Source: Darksidea phi (lineage: Eukaryota > Ascomycota > Dothideomycetes > Pleosporales > Lentitheciaceae). From it: 64,000 bases of DNA. Below the pieces are notes generated by a model that saw only the letters and a list, made by a program, of their open reading frames with translations, was not told the origin of the DNA and did no database searches. Positions 30,150 to 42,266 of this stretch are shown piece by piece; the first letter of the stretch is position 1; each line of letters starts with the position of its first letter. The translations under genes were made by a program, and so were the position numbers. Where the stretch lies: NCBI GenBank assembly GCA_030770425.1, contig JASJFT010000026.1, positions 186,001-250,000 on the forward strand, in the 5' to 3' direction.

Positions 30150-31373
30150 TCAAAGCGATTCGAACCAGGATCCGGCAGCCCACAAACCGGCACAGCCAAG
30201 GAGGGCAACCGCACCGACCATCTGCTTCTGCCAGCCGGACTCTTCATCCACCCTGACAGCTCCTTCCTTCTTTATAGCTTGTTGTGATTGCGTTTGTTCC
30301 GCCTCCTCCACAAGATGCTCCGCTAGTGGGCGCACACTCAATGACTCGTTATGCCGCCTCTTCGCCTCTTCAATCATCTTCTCAATCGCCTCTAGCTCTT
30401 CTTGCCACTGTGTTTCATTCCTGCTCTCTCCGCCATCAAGCTCTACATTCTGAACATTTCCGAAGAAGTCCATGACTAGCCTTGATCTCGCGCCTGCCTC
30501 GCCGCCATCGAACAGATCATAACGAACACCTGGGTGCGAGTGTATCTTCGCCTCGTCGTAGCTGTCGAACAGTTCGCCCATTGTCAATTTGGACGTGGGG
30601 TCACGAACCTGCGTCTCGAGAAATTCGAGGTTGTAGTAAGTGTAGCGATCAATGACGGCGACGCCAACGTCGTTGTCAGCATGGTGAGAGTACGATGATT
30701 GATCGATCTCGGAGGAGCCGGTTGCGAGGATGTTGGGAGAGTAGAACTTAGAGTACATAGTGTTAGCTTGACATGTGTCGATCATGAAGAGCATCTCGTG
30801 GTATCTACCCCGTATCAGCGTTAGGTTTTAGAGCCTGATGGAGGTCCTGCCTTACCGCTTCTTCTCCCACATCTGGTCAAAGGCGTCGGCCAAGTCATAT
30901 GCTGATATTTCTTCTGCATCTTGAAATTTGAGGAACTCGTTGCCTCCATGCCCAGTCATGTACACCAGGATATTGCTCCGCTCATCCGTCATCAACCGTT
31001 TCGATCGTGGCATATCCTCGGCAACCCTGTCCGTCATCAACCGAATAAAGTTCTCCACCGTAACCTCATAACCCCTATAGTCCACCTCTATGTTGTCTCC
31101 GTACAGATCAAGCGCGCGGTCCGCGTTGTTGTAGACGGTCCCTGGGAAAGCGTTGCGGGGGTTGCAGGCCATGTCGTCGGGCAGCATGAGAATGATTTGC
31201 GAATCAGGGATCCCCAGACGCTTGACGGTACGGTATAAGGAAAGAACATTCGCGAGATGGCGGTAATTGAACCAGAAGCGCGATGTGCCTACTAGAACCG
31301 CCCAATTCGACGTGTGTTCGCATGCGCCTAGTGGCGCCAATAAGAGCGGGAGGAGAGTGGATGAGAATTTCAT
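30150..31373 (-). CDS. gpi8: GPI-anchor transamidase catalytic subunit Gpi8
   Basis: Cuts the C-terminal signal of GPI-anchored precursors and transfers the protein to the glycolipid in the ER membrane. Exons 31373-30856 and 30804-30150 (51-nt intron), 390 aa. The N-terminus [20 protein letters not shown] is a signal peptide. The C13 cysteine protease core is plain: [47 protein letters not shown] (catalytic His), and after the intron [15 protein letters not shown] (catalytic Cys), then [16 protein letters not shown] hydrophobic helix near the C-terminus ([20 protein letters not shown]) is the membrane anchor. A Glu/Lys-rich segment before it is longer than in yeast. Divergent from the OPT gene. 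Confidence 0.95.
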
Positions 31374-31696
31374 GCCGGTTGTAAGGAGGTACTGGTTCGG
31401 TTGTTGGTTTACGAAAGTTTCGTTCGTCGTAAGAGAGCACGCCTTACGAGGAAGGCTTGGGAGTAATTAATTAGTTCAACTTCACGATACGCGCTTGGTG
31501 ACGGCTGACAAATCGGAACGTTAATCACCGACGCGCCGACTAACATTTGAACCATGCGATCCGGCATTATAGTATCACTGCTGGCCATCCGCATTCTTCA
31601 TCATACGTTTCAGAAAGAGCTTAGAACAGACGTCGGTCTATTATCGAGTTCCATGCTAGCACGGTAGTACCCTTCTTGCGCGTCCCACGTGCAAAC
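31374..31696. promoter_or_regulatory. Divergent promoter, gpi8 / OPT transporter
   Basis: 323 nt between the start codons. No coding signal and no clear TATA box. Confidence 0.45.
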
Positions 31697-34045
31697 ATGG
31701 CTCCAGGCCGGGGATCGTCAGCAACTCGGAGCATGTCTGATAATGAGAGAAATCACGAACTTCACGATGCAGATGATGCACCGCTCAGCCAGAGCGTTTC
31801 CCGGGAATCTGGCATTCGAAACCACCTTGCCGAAACAGTGTCGCAGCCGCAGAATTTTACTCTCAGAGGAGTACTAGTCGGCCTGGCTATTGGAGTGGTG
31901 ATTTGCTTCTCGAACATGTACTTTGGACTCCAGACCGGATGGGTCTCCGGGATGGCGATGCCTTCAGCACTTATTGGCTTTGCCTACTTCAAGACGGTCT
32001 CGCGATTGCTCAAGTTTCCGTTCACTCCGGTCGAGAACGTGCTGGTTCAATCAGTTGCCGGGTCTGTAGGAACGATGCCACTAGGATGCGGTTTCGTCGG
32101 CGTGATTCCCGCTTTGAACTTTCTCCTGACAAAAGAAGAGAATGGGCCCCTGATCATAAGTTTATGGAGGCTGATCATTTGGTCTGTGGGGATATGCTTC
32201 TTCGGAGTGGTATTTGCGGTCCCTCTACGGCGAGAGGTCATCATCCGAGAAAAACTGAAATTTCCAAGCGGGACGGCCACAGCACTCATGATCCGAGTAT
32301 TACATGGGAATGAGGAGTCGAAAAGTGCCAATGCTAAGCCAAGAAGCAATACTGCAGAAGGGGTGGAAGAAGAGCAACGTCTTCTGCGATCCTCTCTCCA
32401 AGAACAAGAAGAGTACCCACTGCGTTCATCAAGCGAGGAGGGAGACGAAGCGAGACAAGAGCAGGAGCTTGGGGAAGATGGGGACTGGAAAGCAAAGATA
32501 CGGCTTCTGATCATCTCCTTTGCTGGCTCTGCGGTTTACGTGGGTCATTCCCGCCGGCCGCAGGATCTTGCTAACATGGATAGACTATCGTCTCGTACTT
32601 TATTCCTCACTTGCACGATATCCCCATTTTAGGGCTTTCGTTAGCCAACAACTGGCTCTGGGCCCTCAATCCATCGCCAGCCTATGTCGGGCAGGGCATC
32701 ATAATGGGCCCAGCTACTACCCTACATATGCTGCTTGGCGCTGTTGTGGGCTGGGGTGTCCTCTCACCCCTAGCAAAACACAAAGGTTGGGCACCAGGTC
32801 CTGTATCAGACTGGACCAACGGCTCAAAAGGTTGGATTGTCTGGGTATCTCTTGCGATTATGCTTGCAGACTCGCTAATCAGTCTCGGTTGGCTCGTCTT
32901 ACGGCCACTGGTCGCCATCGCCCGATTTTACTACCCAACGGCCAAAGAAATCTTCCGGTCACACAGTTGGCATGAACTCCTAACGTTCAACATCACCCAC
33001 AGACCCGCCTACACCCAAGTCAGTGACGGGACGTCCAGCAACCCTCTCATCGCCCTGAAGAATCACCTGCACGAAGAAAATGAACCGGATGCTCCCCCCG
33101 AACACCTCATCTCAACTCGTACCACTATCATCGGTCTCCTACTCTCCCTAGTGGCCTGCATCGTTGGTGTTCATGTCTCGTTTCCCGACCTCATTCCCTT
33201 CCGGCTCACCATCCTCGCGCTCATCTTATCACTCTTCTTATCGGTCATGGGCGTCAGAGCACTCGGCGAAACAGATCTAAACCCAGTCTCCGGGATCTCT
33301 AAGCTTACACAGCTCGTCTTCGCACTTGTTACACCCACAACTGGTCCTGCAGCCAAAAACTCCGTCATCATCAACCTACTTGCGGGTGCTATCTCCGAGT
33401 CCGCAGCCCTACAAGCAGGCGACCTTCTTCAAGACCTCAAATGCGGGCACCTCCTTGGTGCAGCGCCAAATGCGCAGTTCTGGGGTCAGATGATCGGATC
33501 AGCTGTTGGTGCCATCCTTTCTGCAGTGGTGTACAAACTCTACACGAACGTTTACACGATACCTGGAGGCCTTTTCGAAGTGCCGACTGGATATGTATGG
33601 GTCTTTACAGCAAGATTGGTGACGGGGAAGGGTCTACCGCCCATGGTCAAGCAGTGGGCTGGTGGTGCGGCCGTAATCTTTGCAGTGGCCACAGGTGTGA
33701 GGGTGTGGGGTGCGACGAGGAAGAGGGCAGGGTTGAGTGAGTGGTGGATTGACTTTATACCCGGTGGGATTGCTGTTGCTGTTGGTGAGTATCCGCCCAC
33801 CCTATCTATGGTAATGAGCTCTGGAATGTTTTAGAACTTTTGCTAAAGTGGTTCTAGGCATGTATAACACGCCCTCCTTCACACTCGCCCGCACCATCGG
33901 CGGGCTCATCAGCCTCTGGTGGCGTAGGTGGAAAGGTCGCAGCGAGACTCCTATCATCGTCCTCGCGAGTGGCCTCATTCTTGGTGAGGGATTATTTAGC
34001 ATTGTAAACTTGCTGCTGGCGAGTATGAAGGTGCCACACCTTTGA
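31697..34045 (+). CDS. OPT-family oligopeptide transporter (YSL-like branch)
   Basis: Exons 31697-32539, 32584-33784 and 33858-34045; introns 44 and 73 nt; 743 aa. The ATG at 31697 was chosen because codons upstream in frame lack ATG. About 14 membrane segments are visible, beginning FTLRGVLVGLAIGVVICFSN followed by MYFGLQTGWVSGMAMPSALI, a signature of the YSL/OPT superfamily, and LVQSVAGSVGTMPLGCGFVG. A long Glu-rich cytosolic loop (about residues 205-265) separates the first helices from the rest. Late motifs include LNPVSGISKLTQLVFAL and LLAGAISESAALQAGDLLQD. The last exon encodes the final helices (ASGLILGEGLFSIVNLLL). OPT proteins are proton-coupled carriers of small peptides, glutathione or metal chelates; which one cannot be read here. 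Plasma or vacuolar membrane. Confidence 0.92.
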
Positions 34046-34323
34046 CTCTGCGCATGCTTTCCTGTGTTGCAATGTCTTGGCGTATTTATGTGTTTAAAAA
34101 GTCTTTGTACATACGAACCGTTCTGCTCCATGCGCACAGCAGGAAAGATATATCCAGCGACGATACGAGATAGGATTGATTTGCTTGCTTGCTTGCTTTG
34201 TTATAAATGCCTATGTGGAAAAAAACATCCATCGTCGACAAAATGACTACACCATACCACACACATTTGCTAAACGCCGCAGACCATGCCAAACAGAATC
34301 ATGCCTCCCAAATGGCCCCTAGT
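34046..34323. other. Short convergent spacer
   Basis: 278 nt between the OPT and cdc45 stop codons, with a TTGCTTGCTTGCTTGCTTTG tract at 34180-34200. No gene. Confidence 0.5.
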
Positions 34324-36920
34324 TCACCCGACAACAGCCTCCATGCTCAGCCGCTGCAAAAAGGGACTTAGATCATCTTTCTTGATCTCAATCACACAGG
34401 CCTCAAACGAATCCATGCGTACTCTCGCACCCGTCTCTTTCACTACCTCCTGGAAGGCGTTGCCGAATCGGTTTCTCCCCGAACTACGCTCTTTCTCTTC
34501 CTCTTCGTCATCGCTCTCCTCTTCGCTCTCCTCTTCCTCATCCGAGTCGTCTTCAACCTCGTCCTCATCTAAACCAGCAGCTTCCAAGCGAGCGAGACGA
34601 GCTTCCCGTTTCGCTTTCTTTTCGGCAGCTTTAGCAGCTTTCTTAGCTTCACGAGCCTTGAAACGCGCATCCCGTTTCGCTATTCTTTCTTTGGCTGATA
34701 CGGTGGCGCCGCCGCCGCCGAGACCGACGACGACGTAGCGACCTTTTACTTCGTCTAGACCGGCCATGACGAGCTCACTGCCTTTGTTTTTCCCTTTCGT
34801 TCCATTGAGTTCTACGATCGCTTCCGCGATCCAGAGCGCGAGTTTGGTCAGGGCACCAGGGTGCGTAAAAAGCTGGACGTCTGGACCTTCTTTTACAACG
34901 GCCATGCGGAAGGATCGGAGATGACGAATCTGCTTCTTCTCGATAAGGGCAGTGCCTGTGCGGAGGATAGCTTTGTGCAAATACTGTGCTGTGGAGATGT
35001 GTTCGACAAGAAGGTCGATAGAGTTTAGGGAGTCGTACGCTGTCCAGAATCGCGCTGTGATGTGTTCTTGTGCGTCATCATCATTAATTGTGGGGACTTG
35101 TTCAGTGTGGTCTTGTGGTGTGGTGAAATTTGAGGAGTCCAAGGAGGATGCAGAGAGCGATTTTGCGTCACCAACTTCAAGGATGGCACCGAGGATTACG
35201 CCTGCGTCTATTGCGGATAGACAGGCTTTCCAGCCCCAGCAACGAACGAAACCCCAACCGTCTTTTGAGTCGCCGCCACGCGGAGCAGGAGGTACAAGTC
35301 CATCCAGGCCATACTGTGGTGCAAATTTGAGAAGGCGTTCGCGCAGCCCGCGTTTCAGTTCCATATCCATGTGCGTGTAGTTTTGCTTGCATTGGGTGAG
35401 ACTAACCCCCATCTTTGCAAGCAACTTGTCGAGTCGTCGGCGGCCTATGTCGCTCCAAATATGTAGGCGTGCGGAGAGATATGGTGAGTGCAGCATGCTC
35501 TCATATAAGCTCCAGTGCCGGAGGAGGAGAAAGCGAGGCTCGGGGGAGAGGCGGATGGACTTGTCTGTTGCGGAGCGAGCACTGGTAGGGATGACGCCGC
35601 TTGCATCGCCTAGGCTTACTTCGCGTGCGTTTTCTCTGGTGTCGATGGCGGGGTTCAATCGGCGTACTTCATCGCGAAGCACAGCACGTATACGTTCTCC
35701 TCGGTCGCCGTTCCAGCCGGCTGAACCACCTGCCGCTGACAGCGGATTGAGGCCCACACCACTACCCGTTCGGCCGTACAATTCGAGACTACTGACACCG
35801 ACTATGGCATTCCAGAGGAGGTCGTTGTCTTCTCGACCTAACTCTGATGCTAGCGAGTAAACAAGAGAGGAGACCGGTTCCGAGTATGTGGCACCCAATT
35901 GGTAGTACTTGTCAAGTACGTTTGTGTATTTGTTTCGAAGAGCCATCAGTTGTTTTCGCATACTCTTGATAGACTTCTCCTTAGGTGCGGCTATTGCTGG
36001 TGATGCGGACCGGCTGCGGGAATCGGAACGTGAGAAGTCGGAGGACCCGCCTAGTATCATGAGACCGCGTCGGGGTGGTCTTCGTTCGGGTGATGATGGT
36101 ATTGAACCTCCCTGTGCAATGTGTTAAAAATATGACTTTGGGGTGAAACGTATAGACGTACTGAATTACTCCTCCGTCTTTGCGCAGGACGCTCATCGTC
36201 AGACATATGCTCATCCGAGTCCTCGCCATCACTCCACGATTTTCTTTTCTTCGGCAGCTGACCCGACATAGGAGACTCGCCCTCCTCATCCTCATCCTCC
36301 TCTTCGTCTGACCCTATATCCTCTCCCACATCTGGCATCTCCTCCAACGCGCAATAAGCCTGCCGCTCCGCCTCAAGCTCTTCCTCAATATCCCCATCAT
36401 CAAATACTATTATCCCTCCTTTTGTAGACTGGTACGTGTGCAGCAACCGTCCCTTATCTACACCAGTCCGTCTCCTTAGTAGCTCGCCCGTAACAGCATC
36501 CACACTCAGCGGCGTCCCAAATACGTTCGACAAGTTCCACGGCCGCCGGGCATCCATAACCCAGACCTCAACGTCTCCGGTCCCGCCATTCCCTTGCTCG
36601 TCCACGTCCATGCCGAAAATCTCTTCTAGATCCACCATACCACCGACACCTAAACAAACCACAACACCACCGTTTCCACCTTCTGTTGTTCGCATAGGTT
36701 GTATGAGATCTTCGGCCGCGCGGTATAGGTCGCCATATCCGGCAATTGGTTGGATCTTGTGCGGTATATAGTCGCGTTTTAGCAGCGCGGTGAGGATGCG
36801 ACATGCGCAGAGCGCGTCGGGCTCGAGCGCGACAAGTAGGAGGACTGGAGGAGCGGCAGCATGGTTGCGTTTGACAAGGTTTTGGTAGAGGTGTGCTACC
36901 AGGTTCCTAGGAAGATACAT
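34324..36920 (-). CDS. cdc45: Cdc45, CMG replicative helicase component
   Basis: Joins Mcm2-7 and GINS to make the active helicase at replication origins. Exons 36920-36162 and 36111-34324 (50-nt intron, phase 0), 848 aa. The N-terminus MYLPRNLVAHLYQNLVKR and PVLLLVALEPDALCACRIL are the DHH-like fold of Cdc45. VEVWVMDARRPWNLSNVFG follows, then an acidic Glu/Asp run. After the intron come a Ser/Arg-rich linker and KSMRKQLMALRNKYTNVLDK, YYQLGATYSEPVSSLVYSLA, DNDLLWNAIVGVSSLE and MGVSLTQCKQNYTHMDMELK. Near the C-terminus an unusual charged insert (about 755-815: Lys/Arg/Ala helix then a Glu/Asp run) precedes the conserved end VIEIKKDDLSPFLQRL. The acidic runs may bind Mcm or other partners; this is inference. 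Confidence 0.95.
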
Positions 36921-37392
36921 GGTCGTGAAGTGTGGGCGTAAGGGTAGCCGCGGGACGCTCGAGAAACACGCACAGCAAGACGCGTCGAAAGGGTTGTGGA
37001 GGGATTCTACTGCTGGTCAAGGTACATTGCTTGCTGAGAGTGAAGTTGGAAAATAATATTAAGGTCTACAAGAATATGGGGCGAAAGGGAAGGCAATTGT
37101 TGGACGTGGATGCGGGAACTTGCACGGCTTCGCGGAAGTGCATCGTTCTGTAGCAGAGAACGCGTCTTGCGCTAGTGCTCAGGTTGGTTAGCGCCATGTG
37201 GCGTGCACTTTCATCCCCGCCATCTTTCCGCAGCTATTACTGGCACCACGACGACCATCCCAGATCAATCTTGTAAAGTTCTCGTAGCCCAAAATACATG
37301 TATCTATTCGGTGTCGCTAGTCGCTGCAGCTTCAATGACTTTTTGCCGCCTGCCGAAATGCAAATTCGTCATACAATGCCTATTCATCACTG
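36921..37392. other. Spacer upstream of cdc45 and 3' of aquaglyceroporin
   Basis: 472 nt; holds the cdc45 promoter on the minus strand. No further gene seen. Confidence 0.45.
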
Positions 37393-38785
37393 CTACACCA
37401 TACCCTCTTCCTTCGCCTTCCTGTGTCGCTCTCTCCACGCTCTTCGCGTATACCCTGGACTGAATAGATGCTTTAGACCTATCCACGGCGTGTTCACCGG
37501 GGACGGGCCGGTAAAGATGAAAAGATCATAAAGAAAGCCACCGAAAGCACAGCCGCAGAAAGGTGCAACCATCGGAATCTAGTTATGATGAGCAGGTCGT
37601 CCATGAGATGCACATAAGGTAATGTTGTTTGCTCACCCAGAAATAATATCCGCCAGCAGACCACACCTCTGGGCCATATCCGACTGCGTACGACATCAAA
37701 CGTGGGCCAAAGTCCCTAGCAAGATTGATCGCGTAACCAGTTTCCCAACCAAAGCATGCACCGAGGCCGAAGATCAAAAAGAACAAGACCAGAGGGAACC
37801 ACTTCTGGCTCTGCACACCGTTAGTAATTCGTCATGCAGTCTAAAAGCTAGAGGCTATACCTTTCCACCACCATTATTGCTCGGATCCTTCAACGCAAAG
37901 ATGACGAACATCAAAATTGCGCTTGCAATAAATTCAGAAAAGAACTGGCTGGACTTTGTGAGGAATGCCTGTGGGTAGGTGCAAAAGATGCCCGCCGTAG
38001 CTTTCTCAGCTGGTGGCACCGTTCTGATACCATGTCCTTCAACGGAATCGATGGCGCTGATATAATTGGCGTAGACGATACCGGATCCGACGAATGCGCC
38101 GAGAACTTGCGCAATGAAGTAGACGGGAAGGCGCCGCCATGGCAACTGGCGGAACAGACAGCTGCAGAAGGTTATCGCAGGGTTGAGGTAGGCGCCAGAA
38201 TCGCCTGCAACGTAGACGCCCAACATCACACCCAGGCCCCATCTACGGAAAGCAGTCAGTCTCTCTTCATGCTAGCATATCTGAAAGGCGTAACTTCACC
38301 TACCCCCATGAGATACTTTGATATGAGCCAAAACCATTTCCGCCTGGAGCCGTCGTCTGGCCTGTTGACAGCAAAACTTGCGCAACCGACCCATTGCCAA
38401 ACAGTATCATGATAACAACGCCCCAGAACTCTGCAAACGGCTCCCGTAACGCAATTCGGATCCGACTCCACCATAGCTTCTGCCGATCGTGATAGTCGTG
38501 GTCTTCGTCGAGCGGAGCTTCGGGGGGCAGACCAATTGCTGAGCGTGTGCGACGAAGAGTAGACGAACTCTTGTGGGATGTGCGCGAAGCGCTATTTGTA
38601 TTTGTGGAACTCGCTGTTGTGACTTCAGTTATGGGGAGGGTAAGATAATCACGGTGTTTTGGGCTTTGAGTGGGTGCGTATTCGATATGGTGAGGTCCAT
38701 CGTCAGCGGCAAAGTCATGTGTTTTGGGAGGACCGGGAGGGCCGGGAGGGCCGGGAGGATACGATAGTTCTTTGGCGGTAGCCAT
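37393..38785 (-). CDS. Aquaglyceroporin (MIP family)
   Basis: Channel for glycerol and small solutes in the plasma membrane. Exons 38785-38304, 38242-37861, 37810-37637 and 37578-37393; introns 61, 50 and 58 nt; 407 aa. The last exon, which the frame needs to reach a stop at 37393, encodes PMVAPFCGCAFGGFLYDLFI, the sixth helix, and a basic tail. Helices include PFAEFWGVVIMILFGNGSVA and SEFIASAILMFVIFAL. The first pore motif is NPA (SGAYLNPAITF). The second is NLA (GYAINLARDFGPR), so the second half-helix has Leu in place of Pro; the Arg that lines the filter is kept. The long N-terminus has a PPGPPGPPGPP repeat encoded by GGGAGGGCC units, and Ser/Thr-rich phosphorylation candidates. Confidence 0.93.
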
Positions 38786-40948
38786 GATATGCAAGTCCTA
38801 CCACTGCAGTGGCAAAAGCCAAGAAGCCGTAAAGTCAAGGAATTAACTTCAGTAGTTTTGAACCAAAGGAACGAGTTCAATAGATCAACCCTCCATCGTG
38901 TGCGGCAACAGCTGCTTAAGTCTTTCCGTTCCCGACCTCCTCGGCCGTGGCTGCTAAACCATGTCACCCAAGCACGTCGTACGACATGCTAAGAGAGCTG
39001 AGAACTTTAGATTGGAGGAAGAGATGGGGGGTCGTTGTCGAAGGATGCACGCGAGACCCGTCTGGGGTATAGAAGCCGTTCCCCGCGTCAGCAATGGTAC
39101 GGTAACCACTGCATGGTAGGTTGTGATGAAGGTGGCATGACGTCTGTTGCATCGGATGCGGAATAATTGCTGACAATTCCTCGCGAGCGTGCATGGCATA
39201 CCTCGGCTTCACTGCCGTTAACGATTCATTATGTTCTGACGGATGACTTTTAACAATATAAATCGCGGATTTAATTTTCGATGCGACCCATTATTCCCGT
39301 GGAGAAGTGGAGCGTTCGGTGGAGAGATTCTGTGGGGTACGTGGCTAGATCGTCTGGAGCAGTGGGGCATTGTTCAGCGCTAGCGAAGTTTGATGCAACT
39401 TCATCCTTCTCTACGTCAACTCTCCCCCATTTTGTCGCACATCTATTGAATGTGACGATAATTTGGGTATCATTTTTTAAGCGCATCGTAAAGGGAATGC
39501 CCTTGTGAATGCAGTCACGTTTGCGGAGACTAGAACGAGCGGAGTAATGAGTTTTCACGTGGACCGAAGAATTGCGACTCCCTAGGGAGTGAGGGGGCTG
39601 ACAGTCGCGACCCATCCTTCACTTTAATCCGTTACAGTGTCCACTTGCAAGTTCACAAATTTCTTTCAGCCTCTAGAGTCGCCTTCACCACTCTTCTCTC
39701 TTATTCCGTCTTCAATATTCTCCACCTTCTGTCGGGCGTTTGGAATAACCCTTTGGCAAACATCTCCGCATGGGCCAGAATTACCTCACTCTGCTTGTTC
39801 GTCTATTCCCAGAAAGTGTCTGCCAGACTCCGCAGCAGTTTGCTTATGTGCTTTTAAACGGCGCGGCAAGAAGCGGCCACTGTCCCTTGAACTTCTTGCG
39901 AGACCAGTCTTCCTTCGAAAACCCTTCCGCTCTTGCTTTCGTACTACAAAATTCAACTCAAGCACGTACCGCGCCTCTGCTGCTAACATGTCACCAGCAT
40001 GCTTCTTCTCGCCAAAAGCCGGATTGTTCAGACTTGGCCGCACGAAGCTTTCACGGCCGCATCTCGACCTATTATAACACATCATCAGCTGTTGCCCTGA
40101 CTCGATTTGGGTCGCATAACCACTTGCAGTAGCTGCAAATGGTAAGTACCCGGCAAGACCGTCATTGGCATCGACGAGGAGAAGCATGCCGTTGCCATAG
40201 CTGAGAGTAGAGCAGCTACAAGCATGGTTTGTGGTTATGCTTGTAAGGTCGAGCGCGATTGCGTGGCATAATTCGTAATTAACATCAGGCGCAGGCTCTT
40301 GAAGATCGTCCGCAGTCTCCGAACTTCATAACGTTATCGCAACTCTCTCCGGGACTCGCGTTGGCGCGTTGACCCGCTACCTTCACCAAGACCGCCTGCC
40401 TTGGTTTCCACATACCTTCACGACCACTCCTTCCTTCACTCGCACCGAACGCTCCACCTGCACATTACAATAGATTGTTACCCTATATATTTATTCGCTC
40501 AGCAGTTCATCCAAGTTAGCGATGTCGTCAGTTGAGCAAAAATGTTATGATCTCAAGATCGAAAACCCTGAGGGTCAACTACTTGGTACCTGATCACCGC
40601 TCGCTAGCCCACAGAGTACAAGCAGCCTAACAGCTCGCATATTGGAACTGTAAAGATAGCCATACGGTGGTACTATTCTTTTGCTCCTTACTGTTGTTCG
40701 ATTTCAAGTATTGTCATTTACTTTTTTGCCTTTTTTGGCACTATCACTAACAGCAGGACTACTAGACCTTACAAGTTTTTGGCACATAACCACCCTTCGC
40801 AAATTAGTCACCGCAAGGCTGTGTACAAGGCAGCGGGCACGTGATCCACACTGCCCCGCCTCTTCTTCAGCGTGTCGTTTAGACAACGGCATTCAGTCTC
40901 TTTAATAGCCTCATAAACGATTGTTTATCAAGACTCTATGACGAACCT
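38786..40948. other. 2.2-kb gene-poor region
   Basis: No supported gene. Frames of up to 146 aa (39637-40077) are unlike any family I know and show no splice partners. A CTATATATTTATTC sequence near 40482 is followed by an ATG at 40522 that opens a 23-codon frame; this could be a promoter and a very small or spliced gene, but I could not join further exons. The aquaglyceroporin promoter lies at the left edge. Confidence 0.4.
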
Positions 40949-41760
40949 ATGGACAGCCATGAAGCAGCAGCTATTTCTAGGCTCGCTCCAGAACTTGGCC
41001 TTCCAAGCACGACGGAGGAGGCACCTGCGTGCCATATATGCGCAAAACTGGCAAAGATTGTGCAAGTTCGAACTGAACAAGAAGTGGAATTTACCTCACA
41101 ACTCCTGAAGCACAGCGCTTGTTATACGTGCCAACGTCTTGCACACATGATTGAGCAAGATAGTGGATACAGTCTCAGAAACCCCAAGATTAGCGCCTTC
41201 TGGTCACTCAAGATACTTTGTTTTAATCTGTTCACTGACCACAAACACCCACTATATGTTCTTCAACTCAGGCGTGGTGAAAGCCTACATTGCTTAACGA
41301 CTGACCAAACTTACATCCACGAAGCCATCCAGGATTGCGAGAGTATACTCGCGGGTACCTGTCATTCAATGTCAGAACCCTGGGTCAAGCTGGAGTGCGC
41401 TAAAACACTATTGATGATTGCCGTCGAACTTCAGTGCTTAATTCCGCAATTAGGCCTTTGCAAATACTTGACCCCCAGTTACATCTGGGGAAAATCTAGT
41501 CCTGTTGCACCACTACAAAAACTCTTGGGAATATCGAAAGCCTATGCCATGAAGGTGCTCTCCGAGATTTTAGCGATAGTCTCGTCTCCTAGCCGCAATC
41601 TACGATGCCATGTTCCTCACTCGAGAGATCGGACTAAGATACCTCTGGTACGTAGAATGCGCAACTAACGGGTACTCCAAGTTCTCAATCTCCATGCTTG
41701 ACTATTGGAGATAAACTCGCTGCCTTATAGTTCCTGGATCGATCGATTTGCATCTTTCAA
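40949..41760 (+). pseudogene. Decayed HET-domain (heterokaryon incompatibility) gene
   Basis: The open part (40949-41668) has an N-terminus typical of HET proteins: ACHICAKLAKIV and HSACYTCQRLAHMI, and later LTPSYIWGKSSPVAPLQKLL, which matches the HET start (ALSYVWG) with two changes. After SSPSRNLRC the frame is wrong. The adjacent frame reads DAMFLTREIGLRYLW, the next HET block (DAxxxTRxLGxxYLW), before it decays; the expected VDSLCIIQD is not recognisable. So at least one frameshift plus substitutions have broken the domain. HET proteins trigger cell death after fusion of unlike hyphae and are often lost. Whether the 240-aa remnant is still translated is unknown. Confidence 0.65.
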
Positions 41761-42266
41761 GATGAAAGCACGCCTAAGGATTTCGAAACTAGGCATGCCG
41801 ACTGCCCGTCAGACTGTTTGAGCGATGAAATAGACTGTCTATGGGGTCTGGATGAGAAGTACCAGTTCTATTTTATGCTTTGAATTGAGTGGGAAGAGGG
41901 CGTTGGGTCAGGTGTATAAAGATTATTGGGAGAACGCTGAGACGGAGGAAGTGGATGTACGGTTGGGATAGCAGGGACATCTTACATCATGAGTCATTAT
42001 TTGGAAGTTTGGAAGCTCGAGGGCGACCTACGATCTTGACATTAAACGGTCAGACACTGCAGCAATCCTGCGGGATTGGGATTCTGGCTCTCCCTATACC
42101 ACGCAGTAGCTCGTATTGCAATATCTCAAGTTCAACTAAATGAACGAAGGGGCAAGTCTTGACCTTATGCAAACATGCGAATACATGACCGCGACTAATC
42201 GAGGATAGTATTGCGAATCTATAAACGCCGTGTACTTCTATATCTATGCTCTGTTTGGGAGGAACT
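41761..42266. other. Spacer, possible decayed HET C-terminal region
   Basis: Short stop-broken frames follow the HET remnant. A stretch GQVYKDYWENAETEEVDV (about 41908-41962) looks protein-like but could not be assigned. Confidence 0.35.

Noticed and set aside
30150..30185. GGTTCGAATCG on the minus strand, a B-box/T-loop look-alike
   Set aside because: It is the coding sequence for the Gpi8 C-terminus (WFESL); no acceptor, D or anticodon arms fit around it.
38733..38757. GGGAGGGCC tandem repeat as a possible G-quadruplex regulatory element
   Set aside because: It encodes the PGP repeat in the aquaglyceroporin N-terminus; coding use explains it.
39637..40077. 146-aa plus-strand frame
   Set aside because: No similarity to a known family, Cys/Arg/Ser-rich composition, overlapped by similar frames on the other strand.
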